The position numbers and the translations under genes were made by a program. A DNA stretch of 64,000 nt from Taudactylus pleione (taxonomy: Eukaryota; Chordata; Amphibia; Anura; Myobatrachidae), in assembly GCA_031769625.1 (NCBI GenBank), contig JAUIMM010000696.1, positions 930,001 through 994,000 of the forward strand, read 5' to 3'. The notes beneath the pieces are model-generated. The model ran no database searches and was not told the origin of the DNA. It saw nothing but the letters and a program-made list of their open reading frames with translations. Of the stretch, positions 40,562 through 54,019 are shown piece after piece (positions within the stretch are counted from its first letter, which is position 1; each line of letters opens with the position of its first letter).

Positions 40562-41538
40562 ACTTTAAGTCAATGGAGATTTTTATTTGCTTTAAATGCT
40601 TGCAGTTATCCATCCATGTTGTCTACAATTATTGGATTAGTATGGCTGGAAAGAGCTTGTTCTGAGCTACATTGACACCAAATTTCGGGCCATTTTGATC
40701 AGAAGGTGGTGTAGAAACAGCAGGTCAAAGAAAGTATTCCTAGGCTACTTCGGTCCACTTTAAGTCAATGGAGATTTTTATTTGCTTTAAATGCTTGCAG
40801 ATATCGATCCATGTGGTCTACAATTATAGGACTAGTATGACTGGAAAAAGCTTGTTCTGAGTTACAATCACACAAAATTTCGGGCCATTTTGACAGTAAG
40901 GTGGTGTAGAAACAGCAGGTCTAAAAAAGGGTTCCTAGGCTCCTTCGGTCCACTTTAAGTCAATGGAGATTATTATTTGCATTAAATGCTTGCAGTTATC
41001 CATCCATGTGGTCTACAATTATTGGATTAGTATGGCTGGAAAGAGCTTGCTCTGAGCTACATTGACACCAAATTTTGGGCCATTTTGACAGAAAGGTGGT
41101 GTAGAAACAACAGGTCAAAGAAAGTATTCCTAGGCTACTTCGGTCCACTTTAAGTCACAATGGAGATTTTTATTTGCTTTAAATGCTTGCAGTTATCGAT
41201 CCATGTGGTCTACAATTATAGAACTGGTATGACTGGGAAGAGCTTGTTCTGAGTTACAATCACACAAAATTTTGGGCCATTTTGACAGTAAGGTGGTGTA
41301 GAAACAGCAGGTCAAAGAAAGGGTTCCTAGGCTCCTTCGCTCCACTTTAAGTCAATGGAGATTTTAATTTGCTTTAAATGCTTGCAGTTATCGATCCATG
41401 TGGTCTACAGATATAGGACTAGTATGACTGGAAAGAGCTTGTTCTGAGCTACATTGACACCAAATTTCGGGCCATTTTGATCAGAAGGTGGTGTAGAAAC
41501 AGCAGGTTAAAGAAAGTATTCCTAGGCTACTTCGGTCC
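40562..41538. repeat. 5-monomer tandem unit, second copy (977 bp)
   Basis: Repeats the previous unit including both private marks: GATATC near 40798 and the agtcacaatgg insertion near 41158. The last monomer (41344) shares the G-to-A front but ends as M (gatcagaagg, aggttaaag). Sharing the two-base insertion, seen nowhere else in the window, makes this a very recent duplication. Confidence 0.93.
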
Positions 41539-43487
41539 ACTTTAAGTCAATGGAGATTTTAATTTGCTTTAAATGCTTGCAGTTATCGATCCATGTGGTC
41601 TACAATTATAGGACTAGTATGACTGGAAAGAGCTTGTTCTGAGCTACATTGACACCAAATTTCGGGCCATTTTGACAGTAAGATGGTGTAGAAACAGCAG
41701 GTCAAAGAAAGTATTCCTAGGCTACTTTGGTCCACTTTAAGTCAATGGAGATTTTGATTTGCTTTAAATGCTTGCAGTTATCGATCCATGTGGTCTACAA
41801 TTATAGGACTAGTATGACTGGAAAGAGCTTGTTCTGAGTTACAATCACACAAAATTTCGGGCCATTTTGACAGTAAGGTGGTGTAGAAACAGCAGGTCAA
41901 AGAAAGTATTCCTAGACTACTTCGGTCCACTTTAAGTCAATGGAGATTTTTATTTGCTTTAAATGCTTGCAGTTATCCATCCATGTTGTCTACAATTATT
42001 GGATTAGTATGGCTGGAAAGAGCTTGTTCTGAGCTACATTGACACCAAATTTCGGGCCATTTTGATCAGAAGGTGGTGTAGAAACAGCAGGTCAAAGAAA
42101 GTATTCCTAGGCTACTTCGGTCCACTTTAAGTCAATGGAGATTTTTATTTGCTTTAAATGCTTGCAGTTATCGATCCATGTGGTCTACAATTATAGGACT
42201 AGTATGACTGGAAAAAGCTTGTTCTGAGTTACAATCACACAAAATTTCGGGCCATTTTGACAGTAAGGTGGTGTAGAAACAGCAGGTCTAAAAAAGGGTT
42301 CCTAGGCTCCTTCGGTCCACTTTAAGTCAATGGAGATTATTATTTGCATTAAATGCTTGCAGTTATCCATCCATGTGGTCTACAATTATTGGATTAGTAT
42401 GGCTTGAAAGAGCTTGTTCTGAGCTACATTGACACCAAATTTTGGGCCATTTTGACAGAAAGGTGGTGTAGAAACAACAGGTCAAAGAAAGTATTCCTAG
42501 GCTACTTCGGTCCACTTTAAGTCAATGGAGATTTTTATTTGCTTTAAATGCTTGCAGTTATCGATCCATGTGGTCTACAATTATAGAACTGGTATGACTG
42601 GGAAGAACTTGTTCTGAGCTACATTGACACCTAATTTCAGGCCATTTTGACAGTAAGGTGGTGTAGAAACAGCAGGTCAAAGAAAGTATTCCTAGGCTAC
42701 TTCGGTCCACTTTAAGTCAATGGAGATTTTGATTTGCTTTAAATGCTTGCAGTTATCGATCCATGTGGTCTACAATTATAGGACTAGTATGACTGGAAAG
42801 AGCTTGTTCTGAGCTACATTGACACCAAATTTCGGGCCATTTTGACAGTAAGATGGTGTAGAAACAGCAGGTCAAAGAAAGTATTCCTTGGCTACTTTGG
42901 TCCACTTTAAGTCAATGGAGATTTTGATTTGCTTTAAATGCTTGCAGTTATCGATCCATGTGGTCTACAATTATAGGACTAGTATGACTGGAAAGAGCTT
43001 GTTCTGAGTTACAATCACACAAAATTTCGGGCCATTTTGACAGTAAGGTGGTGTAGAAACAGCAGGTCAAAGAAAGTATTCCTAGACTACTTCGGTCCAC
43101 TTTAAGTCAATGGAGATTTTTATTTGCTTTAAATGCTTGCAGTTATCCATCCATGTTGTCTACAATTATTGGATTAGTATGGCTGGAAAGAGCTTGTTCT
43201 GAGCTACATTGACACCAAATTTCGGGCCATTTTGATCAGAAGGTGGTGTAGAAACAGCAGGTCAAAGAAAGTATTCCTAGGCTACTTCAGTCCACTTTAA
43301 GTCAATGGAGATTTTATTTGCTTTAAATGCTTGCAGTTATCGATCCATGTGGTCTACAATTATAGGACTAGTATGACTGGAAAAAGCTTGTTCTGAGTTA
43401 CAATCACACAAAATTTCGGGCCATTTTGACAGTAAGGTGGTGTAGAAACAGCAGTTCTAAAAAAGGGTTCCTAGGCTCCTTCGGTCC
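41539..43487. repeat. 10-monomer arm: A B C D E F/G A B C D
   Basis: E (42319) has the private ggcttgaaag. The next monomer (42514) is an F/G chimera: agaactggta and gggaagaac, then the G box acctaatttcagg. C (43099) ends cttcagtcc and D (43294) is 194 bp with a missing T in its front and the private cagcagttct. The block matches 61430-63379 at offset about 19891. Confidence 0.9.
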
Positions 43488-46400
43488 ACTTTAAGTCAAT
43501 GGAGATTATTATTTTGCATTAAATGCTTGCAGTTATCCATCCATGTGGTCTACAATTATTGGATTAGTATGGCTGGAAAGAGCTTGTTCTGAGCTACATT
43601 GACACCAAATTTTGGGCCATTTTGACAGAAAGGTGGTGTAGAAACAACAGGTCAAAGAAAGTATTCCTAGGCTACTTCGGTCCACTTTAAGTCAATGGAG
43701 ATTTTTATTTGCTTTAAATGCTTGCAGTTATCGATCCATGTGGTCTACAATTATAGAACTGGTATGACTGGGAAGAGCTTGTTCTGAGTTACAATCACAC
43801 AAAATTTTGGGCCATTTTGACAGTAAGGTGGTGTAGAATCAGCAGGTCAAAGAAAGGGTTCCTAGGCTCCTTCGCTCCACTTTAAGTCAATGGAGATTTT
43901 AATTTGCTTTAAATGCTTGCAGTTATCGATCCATGTGGTCTACAGATATAGGACTAGTATGGCTGGAAAGAACTTGTTCTGAGCTACATTGACACCTAAT
44001 TTCAGGCCATTTTGACAGTAAGGTGGTGTAGAAACAGCAGGTCAAAGAAAGTATTCCTAGGCTACTTTGGTCCACTTTAAGTCAATGGAGATTTTGATTT
44101 GCTTTAAATGCTTGCAGTTATCGATCCATGTGGTCTACAATTATTGGATTAGTATGGCTGGAAAGAGCTTGTTCTGAGCTACATTGACACCAAATTTCGG
44201 GCCATTTTGATCAGAAGGTGGTGTAGAAACAGCAGGTCAAAGAAAGTATTCCTAGGCTACTTCGGTCCACATTAAGTCAATGGAGATTTTTATTTGCTTT
44301 AAATGCTTGCAGTTATCGATCCATGTGGTCTACAATTATAGGACTAGTATGACTGGAAAAAGCTTGTTCTGAGTTACAATCACACAAAATTTCGGGCCAT
44401 TTTGACAGTAAGGTGGTGTAGAAACAGCAGGTCAAAGAAAGGGTTCCTAGGTTCCTTCGCTCCACTTTAAGTCAATGGAGATTTTAATTTGCTTTAAATG
44501 CTTGCAGTTATCAATCCATGTGGTCTACAGATATAGGACTAGTATGTCTGGAAAGAACTTGTACTGAGCTACATTGACACCTAATTTCAGGCTATTTTGA
44601 CAGTAAGGTGGTGTAGAAACAGCAGGTCAAAGAAAGTACTCCTAGGCTACTTTGGTCCACTTTAAGTCAATGGAGATTTTGATTTGCTTTAAATGCTTAC
44701 AGTTATCGATCCATGTGGTCTACAATTATAGAACTAGTATGACTGGGAAGAGCTTGTTCTGAGTTACAATCACACAAAATTTTGGGCCATTTTGACAGTA
44801 AGGTGGTGTAGAAACAGCAGGTCTAAAAAAGGGTTCCTAGGCTCCTTCGGTCCACTTTAAGTCAATGGAGATTATTATTTGCTTTAAATGCTTGCAGTTA
44901 TCCATCCATGTGGTCTACAATTATTGGATTAGTATGGCTGGAAAGAGCTTGCTCTGAGCTACATTGACACCAAATTTTGGGCCATTTTGACAGAAAGGTG
45001 GTGTAGAAACAACAGGTCAAAGAAAGTATTCCTAGGCTACTTCGGTCCACTTTAAGTCAATGGAGATTTTTATTTGCTTTAAATGCTTGCAGTTATCGAT
45101 CCATGTGGTCTACAATTATAGAACTGGTATGACTGGGAAGAGCTTGTTCTGAGTTACAATCACACAAAATTTTGGGCCATTTTGACAGTAAGGTGGTGTA
45201 GAAACAGCAGGTCAAAGAAAGGGTTCCTAGGCTCCTTCGCTCCACTTTAAGTCAATGGAGATTTTAATTTGCTTTAAATGCTTGCAGTTATCGATCCATG
45301 TGGTCTACAGATATAGGACTAGAATGGCTGGAAAGAACTTGTTCTGAGCTACATTGACACCTAATTTCAGGCCATTTTGACAGTAAGGTGGTGTAGAAAC
45401 AGCAGGTCAAAGAAAGTATTCCTAGGCTACTTTGGTCCACTTTAAGTCAATGGAGATTTTGATTTGCTTTAAATGCTTGCAGTTATCGATCCATGTGGTC
45501 TACAATTATAGGACTAGTATGACTGGAAAGAGCTTGTTCTGAGCTACATTGACACCAAATTTCGGGCCATTTTGATCAGAAGGTGGTGTAGAAACAGCAG
45601 GTTAAAGAAAGTATTCCTAGGCTACTTCGGTCCACTTTAAGTCAATGGAGATTTTAATTTGCTTTAAATGCTTGCAGTTATCGATCCATGTGGTCTACAA
45701 TTATAGGACTAGTATGACTGGAAAGAGCTTGTTCTGAGCTACATTGACACCAAATTTCGGGCCATTTTGACAGTAAGATGGTGTAGAAACAGCAGGTCAA
45801 AGAAAGTATTCCTAGGCTACTTTGGTCCACTTTAAGTCAATGGAGATTTTGATTTGCTTTAAATGCTTGCAGTTATCGATCCATGTGGTCTACAATTATA
45901 GGACTAGTATGACTGGAAAAAGCTTGTTCTGAGTTACAATCACACAAAATTTCGGGCCATTTTGACAGTAAGGTGGTGTAGAAACAGCAGGTCTAAAAAA
46001 GGGTTCCTAGGCTCCTTCGGTCCACTTTAAGTCAATGGAGATTATTATTTGCATTAAATGCTTGCAGTTATCCATCCATGTGGTCTACAATTATTGGATT
46101 AGTATGGCTTGAAAGAGCTTGTTCTGAGCTACATTGACACCAAATTTTGGGCCATTTTGACAGAAAGGTGGTGTAGAAACAACAGGTCAAAGAAAGTATT
46201 CCTAGGCTACTTCGGTCCACTTTAAGTCAATGGAGATTTTTATTTGCTTTAAATGCTTGCAGTTATCGATCCATGTGGTCTACAATTATAGAACTGGTAT
46301 GACTGGGAAGAACTTGTTCTGAGCTACATTGACACCTAATTTCAGGCCATTTTGACAGTAAGGTGGTGTAGAAACAGCAGGTCAAAGAAAGTATTCCTAG

Positions 46401-46803
46401 GCTACTTTGGTCCACTTTAAGTCAATGGAGATTTTGATTTGCTTTAAATGCTTGCAGTTATCGATCCATGTGGTCTACAATTATAGGACTAGTATGACTG
46501 GAAAGAGCTTGTTCTGAGCTACATTGACACCAAATTTCGGGCCATTTTGACAGTAAGATGGTGTAGAAACAGCAGGTCAAAGAAAGTATTCCTAGGCTAC
46601 TTTGGTCCACTTTAAGTCAATGGAGATTTTGATTTGCTTTAAATGCTTGCAGTTATCGATCCATGTGGTCTACAATTATAGGACTAGTATGACTGGAAAG
46701 AGCTTGTTCTGAGTTACAATCACACAAAATTTCGGGCCATTTTGACAGTAAGGTGGTGTAGAAACAGCAGTTCTAAAAAAGGGTTCCTAGGCTCCTTCGG
46801 TCC
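43488..46803. repeat. 17-monomer HOR (3316 bp)
   Basis: Order: E with an extra T (attattttgcatt, 196 bp), F (private agaatcagc near 43837), G, H-like (followed by the private tccacattaag near 44270), D, J/G-variant chimera, N, E variant, F, G (actagaatgg), M, A, B/D chimera, E (ggcttgaaag), F/G chimera, A, B/D chimera (cagcagttct). All the early private marks recur 3316 bp downstream. Confidence 0.91.
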
Positions 46804-48364
46804 ACTTTAAGTCAATGGAGATTATTATTTTGCATTAAATGCTTGCAGTTATCCATCCATGTGGTCTACAATTATTGGATTAGTATGGCTGGAAAGAGCT
46901 TGTTCTGAGCTACATTGACACCAAATTTTGGGCCATTTTGACAGAAAGGTGGTGTAGAAACAACAGGTCAAAGAAAGTATTCCTAGGCTACTTCGGTCCA
47001 CTTTAAGTCAATGGAGATTTTTATTTGCTTTAAATGCTTGCAGTTATCGATCCATGTGGTCTACAATTATAGAACTGGTATGACTGGGAAGAGCTTGTTC
47101 TGAGTTACAATCACACAAAATTTTGGGCCATTTTGACAGTAAGGTGGTGTAGAATCAGCAGGTCAAAGAAAGGGTTCCTAGGCTCCTTCGCTCCACTTTA
47201 AGTCAATGGAGATTTTAATTTGCTTTAAATGCTTGCAGTTATCGATCCATGTGGTCTACAGATATAGGACTAGTATGGCTGGAAAGAACTTGTTCTGAGC
47301 TACATTGACACCTAATTTCAGGCCATTTTGACAGTAAGGTGGTGTAGAAACAGCAGGTCAAAGAAAGTATTCCTAGGCTACTTTGGTCCACTTTAAGTCA
47401 ATGGAGATTTTGATTTGCTTTAAATGCTTGCAGTTATCGATCCATGTGGTCTACAATTATTGGATTAGTATGGCTGGAAAGAGCTTGTTCTGAGCTACAT
47501 TGACACCAAATTTCGGGCCATTTTGATCAGAAGGTGGTGTAGAAACAGCAGGTCAAAGAAAGTATTCCTAGGCTACTTCGGTCCACATTAAGTCAATGGA
47601 GATTTTTATTTGCTTTAAATGCTTGCAGTTATCGATCCATGTGGTCTACAATTATAGGACTAGTATGACTGGAAAAAGCTTGTTCTGAGTTACAATCACA
47701 CAAAATTTCGGGCCATTTTGACAGTAAGGTGGTGTAGAAACAGCAGGTCAAAGAAAGGGTTCCTAGGTTCCTTCGCTCCACTTTAAGTCAATGGAGATTT
47801 TAATTTGCTTTAAATGCTTGCAGTTATCAATCCATGTGGTCTACAGATATAGGACTAGTATGTCTGGAAAGAACTTGTACTGAGCTACATTGACACCTAA
47901 TTTCAGGCTATTTTGACAGTAAGGTGGTGTAGAAACAGCAGGTCAAAGAAAGTACTCCTAGGCTACTTTGGTCCACTTTAAGTCAATGGAGATTTTGATT
48001 TGCTTTAAATGCTTACAGTTATCGATCCATGTGGTCTACAATTATAGAACTAGTATGACTGGGAAGAGCTTGTTCTGAGTTACAATCACACAAAATTTTG
48101 GGCCATTTTGACAGTAAGGTGGTGTAGAAACAGCAGGTCTAAAAAAGGGTTCCTAGGCTCCTTCGGTCCACTTTAAGTCAATGGAGATTATTATTTGCTT
48201 TAAATGCTTGCAGTTATCCATCCATGTGGTCTACAATTATTGGATTAGTATGGCTGGAAAGAGCTTGTTCTGAGCTACATTGACACCAAATTTTGGGCCA
48301 TTTTGACAGAAAGGTGGTGTAGAAACAACAGGTCAAAGAAAGTATTCCTAGGCTACTTCGGTCC
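46804..48364. repeat. 17-monomer HOR, partial second copy (8 monomers)
   Basis: E (extra T near 46828), F (agaatcagc near 47152), G, H-like (tccacattaag near 47585), D, J/G-variant chimera, N, E variant. It matches 43488-45048 nearly base for base, then diverges at the following F monomer (48365), which carries tacaaacacac and belongs to another lineage. Confidence 0.91.
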
Positions 48365-49339
48365 ACTTTAAGTCAATGGAGATTTTTATTTGCTTTAAAT
48401 GCTTGCAGTTATCGATCCATGTGGTCTACAATTATAGAACTAGTATGACTGGGAAGAGCTTGTTCTGAGTTACAAACACACAAAATTTTGGGCCATTTTG
48501 ACAGTAAGGTGGTGTAGAAACAGCAGGTCAAAGAAAGGGTTCCTAGGCTCCTTCGCTCCACTTTAAGTCAATGGAGATTTTAATTTGCTTTAAATGCTTG
48601 CAGTTATCGATCCATGTGGTCTACAATTATAGGACTAGTATGTCTGGAAAGAACTTGTACTGAGCTACATTGACACCTAATTTCAGGCTATTTTGACAGT
48701 AAGGTGGTGTAGAAACAGCAGGTCAAAGAAAGTACTCCTAGGCTACTTTGGTCCACTTTAAGTCAATGGAGATTTTGATTTGCTTTAAATGCTTACAGTT
48801 ATCGATCCATGTGGTCTACAATTATAGAACTAGTATGACTGGGAAGAGCTTGTTCTGAGTTACAATCACACAAAATTTTGGGCCATTTTGACAGTAAGGT
48901 GGTGTAGAAACAGAAGGTCTAAAAAAGGGTTCCTAGGCTCCTTCGGTCCACTTTAAGTCAATGGAGATTATTATTTGCTTTAAATGCTTGCAGTTATCCA
49001 TCCATGTGGTCTACAATTATTGGATTAGTATGGCTGGAAAGAGCTTGTTCTGAGCTACATTGACACCAAATTTTGGGCCATTTTGACAGAAAGGTGGTGT
49101 AGAAACAACAGGTCAAAGAAAGTATTCCTAGGCTACTTCGGTCCACTTTAAGTCAATGGAGATTTTTATTTGCTTTAAATGCTTGCAGTTATCGATCCAT
49201 GTGGTCTACAATTATAGAACTAGTATGACTGGGAAGAGCTTGTTCTGAGTTACAAACACACAAAATTTTGGGCCATTTTGACAGTAAGGTGGTGTAGAAA
49301 CAGCAGGTCAAAGAAAGGGTTCCTAGGCTCCTTCGCTCC
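47780..49339. repeat. Tandem tetramer duplication (2 x 780 bp)
   Basis: J/G-variant chimera, N, E variant, F variant at 47780-48559 are repeated at 48560-49339. The leading monomer of the second copy (48560) has an A front (atcgatcc, aattatagg) that switches to the J mark (gtctggaaagaac) and then to the G-variant end, so it is a three-part chimera. N of the second copy has a private agaaggtct near 48913. Confidence 0.92.
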
Positions 49340-51484
49340 ACTTTAAGTCAATGGAGATTTTAATTTGCTTTAAATGCTTGCAGTTATCGATCCATGTGGT
49401 CTACAATTATAGGACTAGTATGACTGGAAAGAGCTTGTTCTGAGTTACAATCACACAAAATTTCGGGCCATTTTGACAGTAAGGTGGTGTAGAAACAGCA
49501 GGTCAAAGAAAGTATTCCTAGACTACTTCGGTCCACTTTAAGTCAATGGAGATTTTTATTTGCTTTAAATGCTTGCAGTTATCCATCCATGTTGTCTACA
49601 ATTATTGGATTAGTATGGCTGGAAAGAGCTTGTTCTGAGCTACATTGACACCAAATTTCGGGTCATTTTGATCAGAAGGTGGTGTAGAAACAGCAGGTCA
49701 AAGAAAGTATTCCTAGGCTACTTCGGTCCACTTTAAGTCAATGGAGATTTTTATTTGCTTTAAATGCTTGCAGTTATCGATCCATGTGGTCTACAATTAT
49801 AGGACTAGTATGACTGGAAAAAGCTTGTTCTGAGTTACAATCACACAAAATTTCGGGCCATTTTGACAGTAAGGTGGTGTAGAAACAGCAGGTCTAAAAA
49901 AGGGTTCCTAGGCTCCTTCGGTCCACTTTAAGTCAATGGAGATTATTATTTGCATTAAATGCTTGCAGTTATCCATCCATGTGGTCTACAATTATTGGAT
50001 TAGTATGGCTGGAAAGAGCTTGCTCTGAACTACATTGACACCAAATTTTGGGCCATTTTGACAGAAAGGTGGTGTAGAAACAACAGGTCAAAGAAAGTAT
50101 TCCTAGGCTACTTCGGTCCACTTTAAGTCAATGGAGATTTTTATTTGCTTTAAATGCTTGCAGTTATCGATCCATGTGGTCTACAATTATAGAACTGGTA
50201 TGACTGGGAAGAGCTTGTTCTGAGTTACAATCACACAAAATTTTGGGCCATTTTGACAGTAAGGTGGTGTAGAAACAGCAGGTCAAAGAAAGGGTTCCTA
50301 GGCTCCTTCGCTCCACTTTAAGTCAATGGAGATTTTAATTTGCTTTAAATGCTTGCAGTTATCGATCCATGTGGTCTACAGATATAGGACTAGAATGGCT
50401 GGAAAGAGCTTGTTCTGAGCTACATTGACACCAAATTTCGGGCCATTTTGATCAGAAGGTGGTGTAGAAACAGCAGGTTAAAGAAAGTATTCCTAGGCTA
50501 CTTCGGTCCACTTTAAGTCAATGGAGATTTTAATTTGCTTTAAATGCTTGCAGTTATCGATCCATGTGGTCTACAATTATAGGACTAGTATGACTGGAAA
50601 GAGCTTGTTCTGAGCTACATTGACACCAAATTTCGGGCCATTTTGACAGTAAGATGGTGTAGAAACAGCAGGTCAAAGAAAGTATTCCTAGGCTACTTTG
50701 GTCCACTTTAAGTCAATGGAGATTTTGATTTGCTTTAAATGCTTGCAGTTATCGATCCATGTGGTCTACAATTATAGGACTAGTATGACTGGAAAGAGCT
50801 TGTTCTGAGTTACAATCACACAAAATTTCGGGCCATTTTGACAGTAAGGTGGTGTAGAAACAGCAGGTCAAAGAAAGTATTCCTAGACTACTTCGGTCCA
50901 CTTTAAGTCAATGGAGATTTTTATTTGCTTTAAATGCTTGCAGGTATCCATCCATGTTGTCTACAATTATTGGATTAGTATGGCTGGAAAGAGCTTGTTC
51001 TGAGCTACATTGACACCAAATTTCGGGCCATTTTGATCAGAAGGTGGTGTAGAAACAGCAGGTCAAAGAAAGTATTCCTAGGCTACTTCGGTCCACTTTA
51101 AGTCAATGGAGATTTTTATTTGCTTTAAATGCTTGCAGTTATCGATCCATGTGGTCTACAATTATAGGACTAGTATGACTGGAAAAAGCTTGTTCTGAGT
51201 TACAATCACACAAAATTTCGGGCCATTTTGACAGTAAGGTGGTGTAGAAACAGCAGGTCTAAAAAAGGGTTCCTAGGCTCCTTCGGTCCACTTTAAGTCA
51301 ATGGAGATTATTATTTGCATTAAATGCTTGCAGTTATCCATCCATGTGGTATACAATTATTGGATTAGTATGGCTGGAAAGAGATTGTTCTGAGCTACAT
51401 TGACACCAAATTTTGGGCCATTTTGACAGAAAGGTGGTGTAGAAACAACAGGTCAAAGAAAGTATTCCTAGGCTACTTCGGTCC
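49340..51484. repeat. 11-monomer arm: A/B C D E F G/M A B C D E
   Basis: C (49535) has gggtcatttt as at 27690. E (49925) has gcttgctctgaac. The G/M chimera (50315) keeps actagaatgg and then ends with gatcagaagg and aggttaaag. C (50900) has gcaggtatcc as at 29250, and E (51290) has gtggtatac and gagattg as at 29640. The whole stretch is a mosaic of the 27495-29834 arm with one monomer lost at the G/M junction. Confidence 0.88.
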
Positions 51485-52459
51485 ACTTTAAGTCAATGGA
51501 GATTTTTATTTGCTTTAAATGCTTGCAGTTATCGATCCATGTGGTCTACAATTATAGGACTAGTATGACTGGAAAAAGCTTCTTCTGAGTTACAATCACA
51601 CAAAATTTCGGGCCATTTTGACAGTAAGGTGGTGTAGAAACAGCAGGTCAAAGAAAGGGTTCCTAGGTTCCTTCGCTCCACTTTAAGTCAATGGAGATTT
51701 TAATTTGCTTTAAATGCTTGCAGTTATCAATCCATGTGGTCTACAGATATAGGACTAGTATGTCTGGAAAGAACTTGTTCTGAGCTACATTGACACCTAA
51801 TTTCAGGCCATTTTGACAGTAAGATGGTGTAGAAACAGCAGGTCAAAGAAAGTATTCCTAGGCTACTTCGGTCCACTTTAAGTCAATGGAGATTTTTATT
51901 TGCTTTAAATGCTTGCAGTTATCCATCCATGTTGTCTACAATTATTGGATTAGTATGGCTGGAAAGAGCTTGTTCTGAGCTACATTGACACCAAATTTCG
52001 GGCCATTTTGATCAGAAGGTGGTGTAGAAACAGCAGGTCAAAGAAAGTATTCCTAGGCTACTTCGGTCCACTTTAAGTCAATGGAGATTTTTATTTGCTT
52101 TAAATGCTTGCAGTTATCGATGCATGTGGTCTACAATTATAGAACTAGTATGACTGGGAAGAGCTTGTTCTGAGTTACAATCACACAAAATTTTGGGCCA
52201 TTTTGACAGTAAGGTGGTGTAGAAACAGCAGGTCAAAGAAAGGGTTCCTAGGCTCCTTCGCTCCACTTTAAGTCAATGGAGATTTTAATTTGCTTTAAAT
52301 GCTTGCAGTTATCGATCCATGTGGTCTACAATTATAGGACTAGTATGACTGGAAAGAGCTTGTTCTGAGCTACATTGACACCAAATTTCGGGCCATTTTG
52401 ACAGTAAGATGGTGTAGAAACAGCAGGTCAAAGAAAGTATTCCTAGGCTACTTTGGTCC
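51485..52459. repeat. 5-monomer linker D J/G C L A
   Basis: D (aagcttcttc), J/G chimera (51680: atcaatcc and gtctgg, then ctgagctac and tttcagg, ending with aagatgg), C, L, A. Compared with the 29835-30809 series (F G H D J), three monomers are missing after E at the left junction. Confidence 0.86.
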
Positions 52460-54019
52460 ACTTTAAGTCAATGGAGATTTTGATTTGCTTTAAATGCTTG
52501 CAGTTATCGATCCATGTGGTCTACAATTATAGGACTAGTATGACTGGAAAGAGCTTGTTCTGAGTTACAATCACACAAAATTTCGGGCCATTTTGACAGT
52601 AAGGTGGTGTAGAAACAGCAGGTCAAAGAAAGTATTCCTAGACTACTTCGGTCCACTTTAAGTCAATGGAGATTTTTATTTGCTTTAAATGCTTGCAGTT
52701 ATCCATCCATGTTGTCTACAATTATTGGATTAGTATGGCTGGAAAGAGCTTGTTCTGAGCTACATTGACACCACATTTCGGGCCATTTTGATCAGAAGGT
52801 GGTGTAGAAACAGCAGGTCAAAGAAAGTATTCCTAGGCTACTTCGGTCCACTTTAAGTCAATGGAGATTTTTATTTGCTTTAAATGCTTGCAGTTATCGA
52901 TCCATGTGGTCTACAATTATAGGACTAGTATGACTGGAAAAAGCTTGTTCTGAGTTACAATCACACAAAATTTCGGGCCATTTTGACAGTAAGGTGGTGT
53001 AGAAACAGCAGGTCTAAAAAAGGGTTCCTAGGCTCCTTCGGTCCACTTTAAGTCAATGGAGATTATTATTTGCATTAAATGCTTGCAGTTATCCATCCAT
53101 GTGGTCTACAATTATTGGATTAGTATGGCTGGAAAGAGCTTGTTCTGAGCTACATTGACACCAAATTTCGGGCCATTTTGATCAGAAGGTGGTGTAGAAA
53201 CAGCAGGTCAAAGAAAGTATTCCTAGGCTACTTCGGTCCACTTTAAGTCAATGGAGATTTTTATTTGCTTTAAATGCTTGCAGTTATCGATCCATGTGGT
53301 CTACAATTATAGGACTAGTATGACTGGAAAAAGCTTGTTCTGAGTTACAATCACACAAAATTTCGGGCCATTTTGACAGTAAGGTGGTGTAGAAACAGCA
53401 GGTCAAAGAAAGGGTTCCTAGGTTCCTTCGCTCCACTTTAAGTCAATGGAGATTTTAATTTGCTTTAAATGCTTGCAGTTATCAATCCATGTGGTCTACA
53501 GATATAGGACTAGTATGTCTGGAAAGAACTTGTTCTGACCTACATTGACACCTAATTTCGGGCCATTTTGACAGTAAGATGGTGTAGAAACAGCAGGTCA
53601 AAGAAAGTATTCCTAGGCTACTTTGGTCCACTTTAAGTCAATGGAGATTTTGATTTGCTTTAAATACTTGCAGTTATCGATCCATGTGGTCTACAATTAT
53701 TGGATTAGTATGGCTGGAAAGAGCTTGTTCTGAGCTACATTGACACCAAATTTCGGGCCATTTTGATCAGAAGGTGGTGTAGAAACAGCAGGTCAAAGAA
53801 AGTATTCCTAGGCTTCTTCGGTCCACTTTAAGTCAATGGAGATTTTTATTTGCTTTAAATGCTTGCAGTTATCGATCCATGTGGTCTACAATTATAGGAC
53901 TAGTATGACTGGAAAAAGCTTCTTCTGAGTTACAATCACACAAAATTTTGGGCCATTTTGACAGTAAGGTGGTGTAGAAACAGCAGGTCAAAGAAAGGGT
54001 TCCTAGGCTCCTTCGCTCC
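52460..54019. repeat. 8-monomer block: half core then H D/L
   Basis: B, C (ccacatttcggg), D, E/C chimera, D, J, H (private taaatacttg near 53664), and a D/L chimera (53825: aagcttcttc then ttttggg and ggctccttcgctcc). Matches 30810-32369 at offset 21650 until the chimera. Confidence 0.88.
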
